A stretch of DNA of 64,000 nt from Collinsella sp. TF06-26 (GTDB lineage: Bacteria; Actinomycetota; Coriobacteriia; Coriobacteriales; Coriobacteriaceae), in assembly GCF_002232035.1 (NCBI RefSeq), contig NZ_NKXR01000005.1, forward strand, positions 1 to 64,000. The letters run 5' to 3'. A program made the translations under genes and the position numbers. Below are positions 31,355-40,213 of this stretch, one piece after another (positions within the stretch are counted from its first letter, which is position 1; every line of letters begins with the position of its first letter). The notes beneath the pieces were generated by a model. The model made no database searches. It was not told the DNA's origin and worked only from the letters and a program-made list of their open reading frames with translations.

Positions 31355-32092
31355 CTAGGCAAGCGGATTCTTCTTTGCCATGCCATTTGCACGAGGCAAT
31401 GAAACGGATGCCGGATGACTCTTTTTAAGAACAATGAACTCCCTGTGGCCCAAGCCCTCAGGCAAATCGATTGCGTCATTCAGAAGCAAAGTGAAGCCGC
31501 AAATCTTAGCTGCTGACATGCCGGAAGCAAGCTCCTCATCCGAAGGATTACCCTTGGTGATAACAAATAGCCCTCCGTCTTTGAGGAACGGAGCAGCATA
31601 CTCAACAAGAATCGGTAGAGGGGCAAGTGCGCGGGCGGTTACGACAGAAAACTGCTTCTTATGGCTTCGAGCATATTCTTCAAGGCGATCATGAACCGCA
31701 TGAGCATGTTTCAATCCAAGAACATCAACAAAAAAATTGACAGCATCAACCTTCTTACCAACAGAGTCAATATAAGTAGCTTTACGATGCGTGGTTATGG
31801 TTAACGGAATACCAGGGAAGCCCGCACCTGTCCCCATATCGAGCAAAGCTCCCTCAGGAGCCTTATTGATATAGGGGAGCAAAACAAGTGAGTCGAGGAT
31901 ATGAAGTACCGCAGCATCTTCTATGTTAAGAATACGGGTGAGATTGGTTGTCTTATTTGTTTCCAGAACCAAATCCAAATGTTGAATACATTTCCTCAGC
32001 TCAGTATCAGTTACGCTCAAGGAATACTCTTTGCAATAGGAAGTTAGACGACTCAACATCTCGTCAGCCTGCTGATCGGTAAGTACAAACAA
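31355..32092 (-). CDS. rsmG: 16S rRNA m7G527 methyltransferase
   Basis: 245 residues. SAM-dependent methyltransferase (GidB) with the SAM-binding LLDMGTGAGFPGIPL, YIDSVGKK and VVTARALAPL motifs. I take the TTG at 32092, where AAAGGAG is six bases upstream. The frame stays open further upstream through a terminator hairpin, which argues against the longer form. It lies in the usual order rsmG-parA-parB next to the origin, but a terminator separates it from jag, so it may have its own promoter. Confidence 0.92.
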   Translation of the reverse strand: MFVLTDQQADEMLSRLTSYCKEYSLSVTDTELRKCIQHLDLVLETNKTTNLTRILNIEDAAVLHILDSLVLLPYINKAPEGALLDMGTGAGFPGIPLTITTHRKATYIDSVGKKVDAVNFFVDVLGLKHAHAVHDRLEEYARSHKKQFSVVTARALAPLPILVEYAAPFLKDGGLFVITKGNPSDEELASGMSAAKICGFTLLLNDAIDLPEGLGHREFIVLKKSHPASVSLPRANGMAKKNPLA

Positions 32093-32137
32093 CGAAAGCT
32101 CCTTTCTGACAAAAATCAGTGTATCGAGAACTTTTGA

Positions 32138-32168
32138 CAAAAAAAGGGGACGTGGAAACCACGTCCCC
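32138..32168 (-). terminator. terminator after jag
   Basis: On the minus strand GGGGACGTGG, TTT, CCACGTCCCC, then TTTTTTT: a 10-bp perfect stem with a full T-run. Confidence 0.92.
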
Positions 32169-32188
32169 TTAGCATAAGCTCGAGTAGA

Positions 32189-32758
32189 TTATCGAGCAAC
32201 AATCACCACATGGCGATCGGGGTCAGAACCCTCAGAATGAGTATCGACGGCGTCATTGCCACGAAGTGCAATGTGAACCAGTCGGCGCTCGTAGGCATTC
32301 ATGGGCGGAAGCGAAACACTCTTATGAGTGCGGATGGCACGCTCGGCAGCAGACTGAGCCATGGAGGCAACCTTGTCCTGACGGCGGCTCTTGTATCCCT
32401 CGACGTCCACTACAACCGGATACCTAAAGCCGAGCTTGCGGCTCACCAGCAATGAGAACATAACCTGAAGGGCATCAAGGGTGCGACCATGACGGCCAAT
32501 GAGAACAGCAAGGTCGGGAGCCGTTACATCCAGAATCAGCTCACCCTCGTCGCCCTCATACTCATCGATAGGAGAGTTGGCGGCATCGAAGTGCGAAAGG
32601 ATGGAACGCAGGATGGAAATCGCGACATCGGCAATGGTGTCGAGCTCCTCGTCGGTCAGCTCTTCACCAGCCTTGTAGCGCTGTGCAATCTCGGGATAAT
32701 CGCCCGCGACCTGCGGGGCAACCTCCTCAAGCATATCCTCGATGATCTCTTCAGACAT
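32189..32758 (-). CDS. jag: Jag/KhpB RNA-binding protein
   Basis: 189 residues. Acidic N-terminal part, KH domain with the GRHGRTLDALQ loop (GxxG) at about 95-106, then an R3H domain with SLPPMNAYERRLVH near 152-165. This KhpB/Jag family binds RNA with KhpA and affects cell-wall growth. It lacks an obvious Jag-N domain. ATG 32758 has GGAG six bases upstream. It sits next to yidC, as in most Gram-positive origins, in the rpmH-rnpA-yidD-yidC-jag cluster. Confidence 0.93.
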   Translation of the reverse strand: MSEEIIEDMLEEVAPQVAGDYPEIAQRYKAGEELTDEELDTIADVAISILRSILSHFDAANSPIDEYEGDEGELILDVTAPDLAVLIGRHGRTLDALQVMFSLLVSRKLGFRYPVVVDVEGYKSRRQDKVASMAQSAAERAIRTHKSVSLPPMNAYERRLVHIALRGNDAVDTHSEGSDPDRHVVIVAR

Positions 32759-32802
32759 AACGTACTCCAAAAGTTAGGTACCTAAATAAGATTGATATCC
32801 CA

Positions 32803-33573
32803 CTACTTCTTCTTGTGCGGGCGCGGCTTCTTCTCGCGACGAGTGACCTCAACCTGCAGCGGCGCGTTCTTAAGGCGCTCCTCCTCATCGGCCTTCGCCT
32901 TGTCGATGACCTTCTGCGTCACAAAAATCTGCTGGATAACCTGCCAAGCAGACGAGACGTCGTAGTACAGCAGAACACCAACGGGAAGGCTCCAGCCCAT
33001 CCAAAGCATCATGACCGTCATGACAACGGCCATCATACGCATGCTCTGAGCCTGCTGGCCGGTCTGGTTGCGCGACATATAGAGCTGCGGAATCAGGGTC
33101 AGGACAGCGAACAGGATCAGGCAGACCAGCGCAGGCAGCGCGACCATAAAGCCATCGGCAAAGGAGGCACTCGGCGTGGTGGTCAGGTCGGGCAGAATAT
33201 TAAAGAACGAGAACGTGCCGTCGTTAAAGTAGTCCGGCAGGTTACGCAGCAGCGTAAATAGGGCGAACAGGACAGGCATCTGAATCAACAGCGGCAGACA
33301 ACCAGCCATCGGGTTGAACTTGTTCTCGCTGTAGAACTTCTGCATTTCCTCGGCCTGACGCTGGGGATCGTCGGCATAGCGCTCCTGGATCTCGAGCATC
33401 TTGGGCTGCAGCACCTGCATGCGTGCCGTCGACTTAGTCGACTTGAGCATAAGCGGCGTCAGCAGCAGACGGATGATGACCACCAGGATGATAATGGACA
33501 GGCCCCAGTCGACCGCAAAGGTCTGGATGAGCTTGAGCAGCTCGAAAAGGATGTTAACGATCCAATCCCACAT
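32803..33573 (-). CDS. yidC: membrane protein insertase YidC/Oxa1
   Basis: 256 residues. Inserts proteins into the cytoplasmic membrane. About five hydrophobic segments (first at 13-40), a cytosolic hairpin with LQPKMLEIQERYADDPQ, the conserved GCLPLLIQMPVLFALF segment, and a basic C-terminal tail ending in KKPRPHKKK that can contact ribosomes. Short Gram-positive type, without the large periplasmic domain. No lipobox is visible. Downstream of yidD by 29 nt. Confidence 0.96.
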   Translation of the reverse strand: MWDWIVNILFELLKLIQTFAVDWGLSIIILVVIIRLLLTPLMLKSTKSTARMQVLQPKMLEIQERYADDPQRQAEEMQKFYSENKFNPMAGCLPLLIQMPVLFALFTLLRNLPDYFNDGTFSFFNILPDLTTTPSASFADGFMVALPALVCLILFAVLTLIPQLYMSRNQTGQQAQSMRMMAVVMTVMMLWMGWSLPVGVLLYYDVSSAWQVIQQIFVTQKVIDKAKADEEERLKNAPLQVEVTRREKKPRPHKKK

Positions 33574-33602
33574 GTAAGTTTTCCTCCGATAGCGAGTGCC
33601 CG

Positions 33603-33827
33603 CTAGGGCACAGGGTCATAACCGCCGACGTGCAGGGGATTGCAGCGAGCGATGCGCCTCACGGCAAGCCAGCAGCCTCTCAAAACACCGTACTTCTCAA
33701 TCGCCTGGACGGCGTATTGCGAGCACGTTGGGTAATAAATGCAGGCGTCAGGCAATAAGGGCGAAATAACCTGTTGATATATGCGAATAGGAGCGATGGC
33801 AACACGTCGCAAAACGTGATTGCTCAT
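33603..33827 (-). CDS. yidD: membrane protein insertion efficiency factor
   Basis: 74 residues, usual length for YidD. Signature IYQQVISPLLPDACIYYPTCSQYA, with the CxxYPTCS cysteines, and CNPLHVGGYDPVP at the end. Its start overlaps the rnpA stop by four bases (ATGA). A small membrane-associated helper of YidC. Confidence 0.95.
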   Translation of the reverse strand: MSNHVLRRVAIAPIRIYQQVISPLLPDACIYYPTCSQYAVQAIEKYGVLRGCWLAVRRIARCNPLHVGGYDPVP

Positions 33828-34162
33828 CGCTCCTCCCCGGCAACGCCGGCGCGTTTCATAAGCGAACGCAATGCATTGTCCATCTCCTGCGGCGAGGAAA
33901 CCCTCGTCTTGGGAGTTGCGAACAAGATGATGTCATAACCCGCAACGGGAAATCCACAGCTGCGGGCGGCCTCGCGCATCACACGCTTAGAACGGTTGCG
34001 CACGACAGCACAACCGAGCCGTTTAGCACCAACGAAGGCGACCCTTCCGGAGTCGCCTTCGCCAACCGATTCACATATGGTCATTCGAATCAGAGGGTGA
34101 TTGAAACGACGCCCCTGACTGAACACATGCTCGAAATCTTGCCGAGACTTAATAGTCTTCAT
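33824..34162 (-). CDS. rnpA: ribonuclease P protein component
   Basis: 112 residues, basic. Protein subunit of RNase P, which trims 5' leaders from tRNAs. The N-terminal KSRQDFEHVFSQGRRF and the RNR-type motif (CAVVRNRSKRVMREAAR) are clear. It follows rpmH by 20 nt and shares its promoter, the classic rpmH-rnpA arrangement. Confidence 0.96.
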   Translation of the reverse strand: MKTIKSRQDFEHVFSQGRRFNHPLIRMTICESVGEGDSGRVAFVGAKRLGCAVVRNRSKRVMREAARSCGFPVAGYDIILFATPKTRVSSPQEMDNALRSLMKRAGVAGEER

Positions 34163-34182
34163 GCGAGATGTGTGTATCGCTG

Positions 34183-34317
34183 CTAGACAGTGAGACGCTT
34201 GCGGCCCTTGGCGCGACGACGGGCGAGCACGGCACGACCACCCTTGGTGGCCATACGGGCACGGAAGCCATGGGTCTTGGCACGCTTACGCTTATTAGGC
34301 TGATACGTACGCTTCAT
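34183..34317 (-). CDS. rpmH: 50S ribosomal protein L34
   Basis: 44 residues: [18 protein letters not shown] start, typical L34. The ATG at 34317 has AGGAGG eight bases upstream. The open frame extends further upstream but only the 44-residue form matches the family. First gene of the rpmH-rnpA-yidD-yidC-jag operon. Confidence 0.97.
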   Translation of the reverse strand: MKRTYQPNKRKRAKTHGFRARMATKGGRAVLARRRAKGRKRLTV

Positions 34318-34662
34318 CTTAAGTTCCTCCTGCTGCATTTCGAGTGTCCGCGGGGGCGCGGACGCAGATATAGACACGTGAGCTTGAAGATTGTAGGGAA
34401 ATCAATGTTCAAATGTCAAGAAATCAAAGGTAAAAGGTTGCGCAGTTCACACGGTTCCCCCATAAGCCGAGCTCGATTTAGCGGTGCATGGCAACTTTTC
34501 ACGATATTTCATCGAGTTTTCAACAGGTCATGTTGGCAATGTTGAGAACTTTTCGTCCGTTTTCCAAAGTTTTCAACAGGTTTTGAAAAGTTGTCGAAAG
34601 ATGAGAAACATTGCACGGTGAGCTACTATTTGTTCGAAACCTTTTGAAAGATTGCGAGCGGC
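34318..34662. other. candidate origin arm 1 (rpmH / GHKL gene gap)
   Basis: 345 nt with divergent promoters. It is relatively AT-rich, with two GTTTTCAACAGG motifs (34516-34527 and 34569-34580) and TGTTGAGAA. A paired motif (TTGAAAAGTTGTCGAAA) near 34583-34599 recurs after dnaA. No exact TTATCCACA is present. With the dnaA-dnaN gap this may form a bipartite oriC. Confidence 0.5.
34390..34419 (-). promoter_or_regulatory. promoter of the rpmH operon
   Basis: On the minus strand a perfect TTGACA (34414-34419), 18-nt spacer, TACAAT (34390-34395), about 73 nt before the rpmH start. Confidence 0.85.
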
Positions 34663-36015
34663 ATGTCTGACGACTTTTACACCATGGTCGATTCCGGAGA
34701 CCCGGCACCCGACAACGAGCACATCACCGGCGTGCGCGAAGAGCGTAAGGAAGGCGAGCAGACGACCACGCAGGCGCCAAAAGCCATGTACGCCGCGCGC
34801 ATCGCCGTCTATGACGACATGCTGTCGACACCGCGTGTGATCGTCATTGATCCGCAAGATGTCCGCACGTATTTGGAAGAGACGACCAACACCGTCTACC
34901 AGTGTATGAAAGAGCAAGGTGGCCACATCTCGCTCATGGTCATCCGCGAGATTGTCGAAAACTTTATCCACGCACACTTTGCCGAGCCCATCATCTCGAT
35001 TCTGGACGGCGGAGACACCATCCGCTTTGCTGATCAAGGACCCGGCATCGACGACAAGGAGCGCGCTTTCGACTTTGGCGTTACCAGCGCAAACAGCAAG
35101 ATGAAGCGCTATATCCGTGGAACCGGAGCAGGGTTTCCCATGGTGCAGGAGTATTTGGAAAACGCCGGCGGGGCCGTGTCCATCGAGGACAACATGGGCA
35201 ACGGCACCGTGGTTACGGTAAGCCTGGACCCTAAACGCGTGCAGGAAATCGAACGCGCCGGCGGGCGCGGTGCTGCCGTGCGGCCCGAGACGGAGCAGCC
35301 CGCATATCCCCTGCCGGGAGCTTTTGCGCAGCAGCCCATGGCAACGCAACAGATGCAGCCCCGCGTGGGACAGATGCAGCAGCCCGGAATGCTTCCTACA
35401 CAAGAGCCCCAGGCGGCGTCGATGTCGATGCCGCCAAACGTGCCAGAGGCCATGCCGCTGGCGGATCAGGATACAGCAGCAATGCAGCAGGCGACGGGGG
35501 CACCGGGTGGCCAGCAAATGGGCTATCAGCCGTACCAACAGGGATATCCATATCAGCAGATGCCGCCACTGGGATATGGCCAGCAGTTCCCGCAGCAGTA
35601 CCAGCAGGGATATCAGCAGCCGTACCAGCAGATGACGCAGCAGCAGTACAACCCCTGGGCCCAGCAGATGCCTCCGCAGCCTTACCACCAGTGGCCTCAA
35701 AGTTTTCAACAGCAAATGCCGCCGATGCAGAGTTCTCAACAACCAGCAGCTCAAATGATGTATCCTAATGCAGCAAATCAGTATGCGCAGCCACAACCGG
35801 ACGTGTTCGTAAGCGATCGCGGCAACGCCGCGCTGGGCTATCTGGCGCAAAATCAAGCGTGCGGTGCTACCGATCTGGCGAGGGCGTTTGGAAACTCGGC
35901 CCCCACTTGGTCACGCACGCTCAATGACTTGGCGCAGGCCGGCTTGGTCATCAAGCATGGCCAGAAATACCATCTGACCGAACTCGGCGCCGCTCGCGTG
36001 CGAGCTCAGAGCTAA
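34663..36015 (+). CDS. GHKL ATPase / Gln-rich linker / winged-helix protein, unknown function
   Basis: 450 residues, not recognised as a named protein. Residues about 55-192 are a GHKL (HATPase) domain with an N box (Glu96, Asn100 in REIVENFIHAHF), G1 DQGPGID (124-130), G2 GTGAGFPM (153-160) and GNGTV (179-183). There is no HisKA domain, so it is more like an anti-sigma or stand-alone ATPase than a kinase. Residues about 205-390 are Gln/Pro/Tyr/Met-rich repeats. Residues about 395-450 form a winged helix. It lies 15 nt upstream of dnaA on the same strand, so it is likely co-transcribed. A link to initiation control is inference only. Confidence 0.8.
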   Translation: MSDDFYTMVDSGDPAPDNEHITGVREERKEGEQTTTQAPKAMYAARIAVYDDMLSTPRVIVIDPQDVRTYLEETTNTVYQCMKEQGGHISLMVIREIVENFIHAHFAEPIISILDGGDTIRFADQGPGIDDKERAFDFGVTSANSKMKRYIRGTGAGFPMVQEYLENAGGAVSIEDNMGNGTVVTVSLDPKRVQEIERAGGRGAAVRPETEQPAYPLPGAFAQQPMATQQMQPRVGQMQQPGMLPTQEPQAASMSMPPNVPEAMPLADQDTAAMQQATGAPGGQQMGYQPYQQGYPYQQMPPLGYGQQFPQQYQQGYQQPYQQMTQQQYNPWAQQMPPQPYHQWPQSFQQQMPPMQSSQQPAAQMMYPNAANQYAQPQPDVFVSDRGNAALGYLAQNQACGATDLARAFGNSAPTWSRTLNDLAQAGLVIKHGQKYHLTELGAARVRAQS

Positions 36016-36030
36016 AGAACGGGAGAGACA

Positions 36031-37755
36031 GTGGACGAGGAAGCAAGCATCATCCTGGGGGATGCCATCGCCTTTTGCCAGCGCGACGGCCGAGATGCAC
36101 GCCTCATCAACATGCTGGGGCAATCGCGCGCCATAAGCCTGACCGAAGATACGCTCACGATCGAGGCCCCCTCGCGCTTTGCCATCGCGCAGCTCAAAAA
36201 GCATCAGCCGACCATTGAGGCCTATCTGGAAGAAATCGCCTTTGCACCGATCGCGCTCGACATCGTGGCACCGCAAGGCGCCGCGACGGAATCCGCTGCC
36301 GCGACGGCGCCTGCCACGGCTCCCGCTGCTTCCCCGGCGGTGCCGGCCTCCGCAGGCGACGTGCCGACAATCGAGCACCAGCACAGCGATGTTTCCCGTG
36401 AAACCATGGCACCGTTGCCGACCGCGGCGGCGACGTCAACGAACGCACCCGTCACGCACATGCCCATCGCTCACGACGCAACGACGGGCGCGGATTCGGG
36501 CATTGCAATCAAGAACACGCTCTCGGCCGATGATTTTCGCCGCATGATGAACCAGATGAAGGGCGGAGCGCCAACTAAATCCACGCAAGCTGCGACCCCC
36601 GCTTCACCCATGCCAGCACCGACCGCGCCGGCCGAACAGAATACGGATGGAGCCCCGCTCGCCGCGAACTCAAAATTTACCTTTGAGAACTTTGTCTACG
36701 GCCCCGAGAACAGCCATGCCTATCGCTCGGCACTCAAGTTTGCCGCCCTCGCGGACGAGCGGGGCACGTGCACATCACTGTTCATCTACGGCAAATCGGG
36801 CCTGGGCAAGACGCACCTGCTGCTTGCCATCAAAAACGAGCTCGCCGAAAAGTCGCCCGAGATCAAGGTCAAGTATGCCAACTCCCAGGCATATCTGGAC
36901 GACCTGATGACCGAGTTCGACCGCCAAAAGAAGAGCAACGCCCCCATCATGCAGGCGTACCACGGCGTGGACGTGCTCATCATCGACGACATCCAAAACA
37001 TCATCGGCAAGCGCGCGAGCGTGGACTACTTTTTCCAGCTCATGGACGAGTTCATCCGCAACAACAAGAAGGTCGTCATCGCGGCAGACCGCGCCCCCAA
37101 GGACCTGAGCATGGACGAGCGTCTGACCAGCCGCTTCAACGCCGGCATGCTCTGCCTGGTCGCAGAGCCCAGCTACGAGATGAAATACAAGATCTTGCAG
37201 CGCTATTACGAGAACACCATCGTCGCCGCTCCCGAGGCAGGCGACGACTCGCTGCTGGCGGCCTATGGGGGCGACGGCGGGCACCTAACCGACGAGCACT
37301 TTAAACACATGGCCGAGGTCTCGGGTACCAACATCCGCGAACTCGAGAGCTTTTGCGAGCGCTGCGCCGGCGAGGCGGGCGACCGCGAGCGCGAGGGCGG
37401 GGAGCTCACCTTTGACGATATCGACGCCATCGCCAGCCAGTACTTTGACACATCGGCCAAAAAGATCAACGTCCAGACGGTTCAGTCCGTCATCGAAGAG
37501 CAGTACGGCGTGACGCACGAGGAGCTCATCGGCCCGCGTCGCAACGCCAATATCGCCAAAGCACGCCATATCGCTATCTACCTGGCCATCGAGATGTGTG
37601 AGATGACGACCACGGCGGTGGGCGCCGAATTTGGCAACCGCAACCACTCGACCGTCAGCACGAGTTACAAAAAGGTCCAGAAGATGATCCAGGAAGACCG
37701 GACTGTTACCGAAGACCTCAAGTCGCTGCGCGATAAAATTACACTGCGCTCGTAG
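36031..37755 (+). CDS. dnaA: chromosomal replication initiator DnaA
   Basis: 574 residues. Domain I (about 1-80), an Ala/Pro/Thr-rich linker (about 85-210), AAA+ core with Walker A GKSGLGKT (254-261) and Walker B VLIIDD, and domain IV with GPRRNANIAKARHIA. The C-terminal signature reads FGNRNHSTV, where the usual form is FGGRDHTTV; Asn538 replaces the base-contacting Asp. GTG start, with GGGAG seven bases upstream. A degenerate parS lies in the linker coding sequence (36390-36405). Confidence 0.97.
   Translation: MDEEASIILGDAIAFCQRDGRDARLINMLGQSRAISLTEDTLTIEAPSRFAIAQLKKHQPTIEAYLEEIAFAPIALDIVAPQGAATESAAATAPATAPAASPAVPASAGDVPTIEHQHSDVSRETMAPLPTAAATSTNAPVTHMPIAHDATTGADSGIAIKNTLSADDFRRMMNQMKGGAPTKSTQAATPASPMPAPTAPAEQNTDGAPLAANSKFTFENFVYGPENSHAYRSALKFAALADERGTCTSLFIYGKSGLGKTHLLLAIKNELAEKSPEIKVKYANSQAYLDDLMTEFDRQKKSNAPIMQAYHGVDVLIIDDIQNIIGKRASVDYFFQLMDEFIRNNKKVVIAADRAPKDLSMDERLTSRFNAGMLCLVAEPSYEMKYKILQRYYENTIVAAPEAGDDSLLAAYGGDGGHLTDEHFKHMAEVSGTNIRELESFCERCAGEAGDREREGGELTFDDIDAIASQYFDTSAKKINVQTVQSVIEEQYGVTHEELIGPRRNANIAKARHIAIYLAIEMCEMTTTAVGAEFGNRNHSTVSTSYKKVQKMIQEDRTVTEDLKSLRDKITLRS
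36390..36405. other. degenerate parS-like site inside dnaA
   Basis: TGTTTCCCGTGAAACC, two mismatches to the perfect parS, coding for VSRET in the low-conservation DnaA linker, where such a site would be tolerated. Confidence 0.45.
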
Positions 37756-37993
37756 GTAAATGGACACAGCTGTTGAAAACTTGTCGAAACCACGGGCATA
37801 AGGTGTCTAAAACCCAACCCGCGGTGATGAAAAGTTTTGCGCAGGTTTTGAACGTGGAAAACCACCCCTGTTGCACACAGGTTGCTGTCGATTCTCTTTC
37901 TGGGTCTGACCTGCGTCTTTGGGAGTAATCAACAGTTTCGTCAGTGCTATTACTATTATTAAGATATTTATATCTATAGAAAGGTATTAAAAG
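37756..37993. other. candidate origin arm 2 (dnaA-dnaN gap)
   Basis: 238 nt. Contains TGTTGAAAACTTGTCGAAA near 37772, the counterpart of the motif upstream. GTGGAAAAC, TAATCAACA and a CCTGTTGCACACAGG palindrome are also present. It ends in a very AT-rich run (about 37950-37985, ATTATTAAGATATTTATATC) suitable as an unwinding element. This is the usual actinobacterial oriC position. Confidence 0.6.
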
Positions 37994-39097
37994 ATGAAGT
38001 TCACCGTCAGCCAGAGCTCGCTTACACAAGCCATCGGCGTCGTTATGAAGGGTGTCGCTTCGGCATCCACCCTCCCCATCCTGTCGGGCGTGCTCGTTAA
38101 GGCCCAAGACGGCATCTTGGAATTCCAGACCTCTAACTACACCATCTCGATCCGTCATCGCATCGCGGCGCATGTCGAAGAAGAGGGCGAGATGGTTATC
38201 CCCTGTAAGATGCTCTCCAATATCACCAAGACCCTCCCCGATGCCCCGGTCACCTTTGAGCTGTCCGAGCGCCAGGTGCTGATTGGTTGCGAGAAGAGCT
38301 CTTTTAGGCTGAACACGCTCGATGCCAATGACTTCCCCGAGTTTCCGGCCTATGCCATCGAGAGTGCCGTGGAGCTGCCGACCGATGTCTTGTCCGAAAT
38401 GGTCGGCCGCGTGTGGCGCGTCACCTCGACCGACAAGGCTCGCCCCATCCTGGGCGGCGTGCACATGAAGGTCGAGAACAACACCGTACGCCTGGTGGCG
38501 ACCGATTCCTTCCGCTTGGCCGTGTGCGATACGCAGGTCGAGACCTCGACCCTCGAGGGCTCCTTTGAGCTCAACGTTCCGGCTGACGCCTTTAACGACG
38601 CGCTGAGCATCATGGCCAGCCAAGCGACCATCATGATCGGGGCTACCGACACCCAGGTCGTCTTCGAGGCCGGCAACACCACCTACGTGTCGCGTCGCAT
38701 CGAGGGCGTGTACCCCAACTACAAGCAGCTCATCCCCGATTCGTGCGTGACGAGCGTCAAGATCGATGTCGCCGCCTTTAACGCCGCCCTCAAGCGCGTG
38801 GCCGTTATCGCGAGCGCCAACCCCGCCGTCAAGTTCGAGATCGATGTCGAGAACGGGCAGATGGGCCTGTCCTCCATTTCCAACGACCAGGATCTGGCGC
38901 AGGAGACGATCGATGTCGAGGCCGAGGGCGAGTCGGGCACCATCGCCTTCAACTACCACTACATCTTTGGCTGCCTCAACGCCCTGTCCAAGGAGAAGGA
39001 GATCACGCTGGAGCTCAAGAGCTATTCGCAGGCTGGCATCTTCAAGTCCTATGACAAGATCAACTACCTGTACCTGGTCATGCCGGTACGCATCTAG
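37994..39097 (+). CDS. dnaN: DNA polymerase III beta sliding clamp
   Basis: 367 residues, usual length. Three clamp domains; N-terminal MKFTVSQSSLTQAIGVVMKG, and the C-terminal YNYLYLVMPVRI-type tail. Dimeric ring that tethers polymerases to DNA. AAAGG lies nine bases before the ATG. It follows the AT-rich part of the origin region and precedes recF by nine nt. Confidence 0.97.
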   Translation: MKFTVSQSSLTQAIGVVMKGVASASTLPILSGVLVKAQDGILEFQTSNYTISIRHRIAAHVEEEGEMVIPCKMLSNITKTLPDAPVTFELSERQVLIGCEKSSFRLNTLDANDFPEFPAYAIESAVELPTDVLSEMVGRVWRVTSTDKARPILGGVHMKVENNTVRLVATDSFRLAVCDTQVETSTLEGSFELNVPADAFNDALSIMASQATIMIGATDTQVVFEAGNTTYVSRRIEGVYPNYKQLIPDSCVTSVKIDVAAFNAALKRVAVIASANPAVKFEIDVENGQMGLSSISNDQDLAQETIDVEAEGESGTIAFNYHYIFGCLNALSKEKEITLELKSYSQAGIFKSYDKINYLYLVMPVRI

Positions 39098-39106
39098 CGC
39101 TGCGCC

Positions 39107-40213
39107 ATGACCATGTTCGCCCGCGATCTTTCCGTCGCGCACTACCGCAGCTTCGATAGCTATCGCCTTGCCCTGGACGAGGGCGTGACGATACTTGCGG
39201 GACCCAACGCGGCGGGAAAGACCAATCTCATAGAGGCGCTGCAGCTGCTGACGAGTGGTGCCTCGTTTAGGCATCCGACCGCAGCCGAGCTCGTCCATGA
39301 CGGCGTGGGCTCGTGCAAGATCGAGCTGAGGCTCGAGGGCGGCGGCCGCGTGCTTGATATGGGATTGAGCGCGGAGGACGGTAAGCGCTCGTTTAGTCGC
39401 AACGGCAAGAGATGCTCTGCCGCCGGTGTGCGCGGGATTCTGCCGAGCGTGCTGTTTTGCCCCGACCATCTGGACATGGTTAAGCGAGGCGCCAGTGTGC
39501 GCCGCGCCGCCCTCGATGACTTTGGCATGCAGCTGAGCGCGCGTTATGCCGATCTTGCGAGCACCTATGGGCGCTGCGTGACCCAGCGTAACGCCCTGCT
39601 CAAGGAGACCTGGTGCTGTCGCGAGATGCTCGGCGCGTGGAACGATTCGATTGCTCGCGCGGGCTCGGCCCTGCTCGTGCACCGGTTGGCCCTACTCGAC
39701 CGGCTGGCGGGCCATGTGCACACTGCCTACGGGCAAGTGGCGTCCGGCGAGGCTGCCAACGTGACCTATGCGTCCACGCTGGGGGATTTGCCCCAGGTCG
39801 AGGATCGCGAAGAGCTGAAGGGTTGGGCGTACGAGCGCATGCTGGCTGCCCTTGACGAGCATGCCGACGAGGAAATTCGCCGCGGCGTGACGTTGGTGGG
39901 ACCGCATCGCGACGAGATCGAGTTCACCGTGGCTGGTCGCTCCGCCCGTTCATTTGCCAGCCAAGGACAGCAGCGCACGCTGGTACTGTCCTGGAAGGTG
40001 GCCGAGGTGGCCGTGGCTCGCGATGTCCTGGGCACCGCCCCGCTGCTGCTTTTGGACGACGTGATGAGCGAGCTCGACGGCGAGCGTCGCGGCGCTTTCC
40101 TGCGGCTGATCGGCGATGATATCCAGACGGTCATAACTACGACCAACCTGGGGTACTTTACCGATGACCTGCTTGATCGAGCCAAGGTGGTGAGCATGGG
40201 TGAGACGTGCTAA
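39107..40213 (+). CDS. recF: recombination protein RecF
   Basis: 368 residues. SMC-like ATPase for gap repair. Walker A GPNAAGKTN near residue 30, the FRHPTAAEL region, the ABC signature QGQQRTLVLSWK and Walker B PLLLLDDVMSELD are all present. No clear ribosome binding site; coupling with dnaN across nine nt is likely. dciA overlaps its 3' end by 14 nt. Confidence 0.97.
   Translation: MTMFARDLSVAHYRSFDSYRLALDEGVTILAGPNAAGKTNLIEALQLLTSGASFRHPTAAELVHDGVGSCKIELRLEGGGRVLDMGLSAEDGKRSFSRNGKRCSAAGVRGILPSVLFCPDHLDMVKRGASVRRAALDDFGMQLSARYADLASTYGRCVTQRNALLKETWCCREMLGAWNDSIARAGSALLVHRLALLDRLAGHVHTAYGQVASGEAANVTYASTLGDLPQVEDREELKGWAYERMLAALDEHADEEIRRGVTLVGPHRDEIEFTVAGRSARSFASQGQQRTLVLSWKVAEVAVARDVLGTAPLLLLDDVMSELDGERRGAFLRLIGDDIQTVITTTNLGYFTDDLLDRAKVVSMGETC

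Noticed and set aside
37739-39682. 647-residue antisense frame across dnaN and recF
   Set aside because: Antisense of two conserved genes, without motifs.
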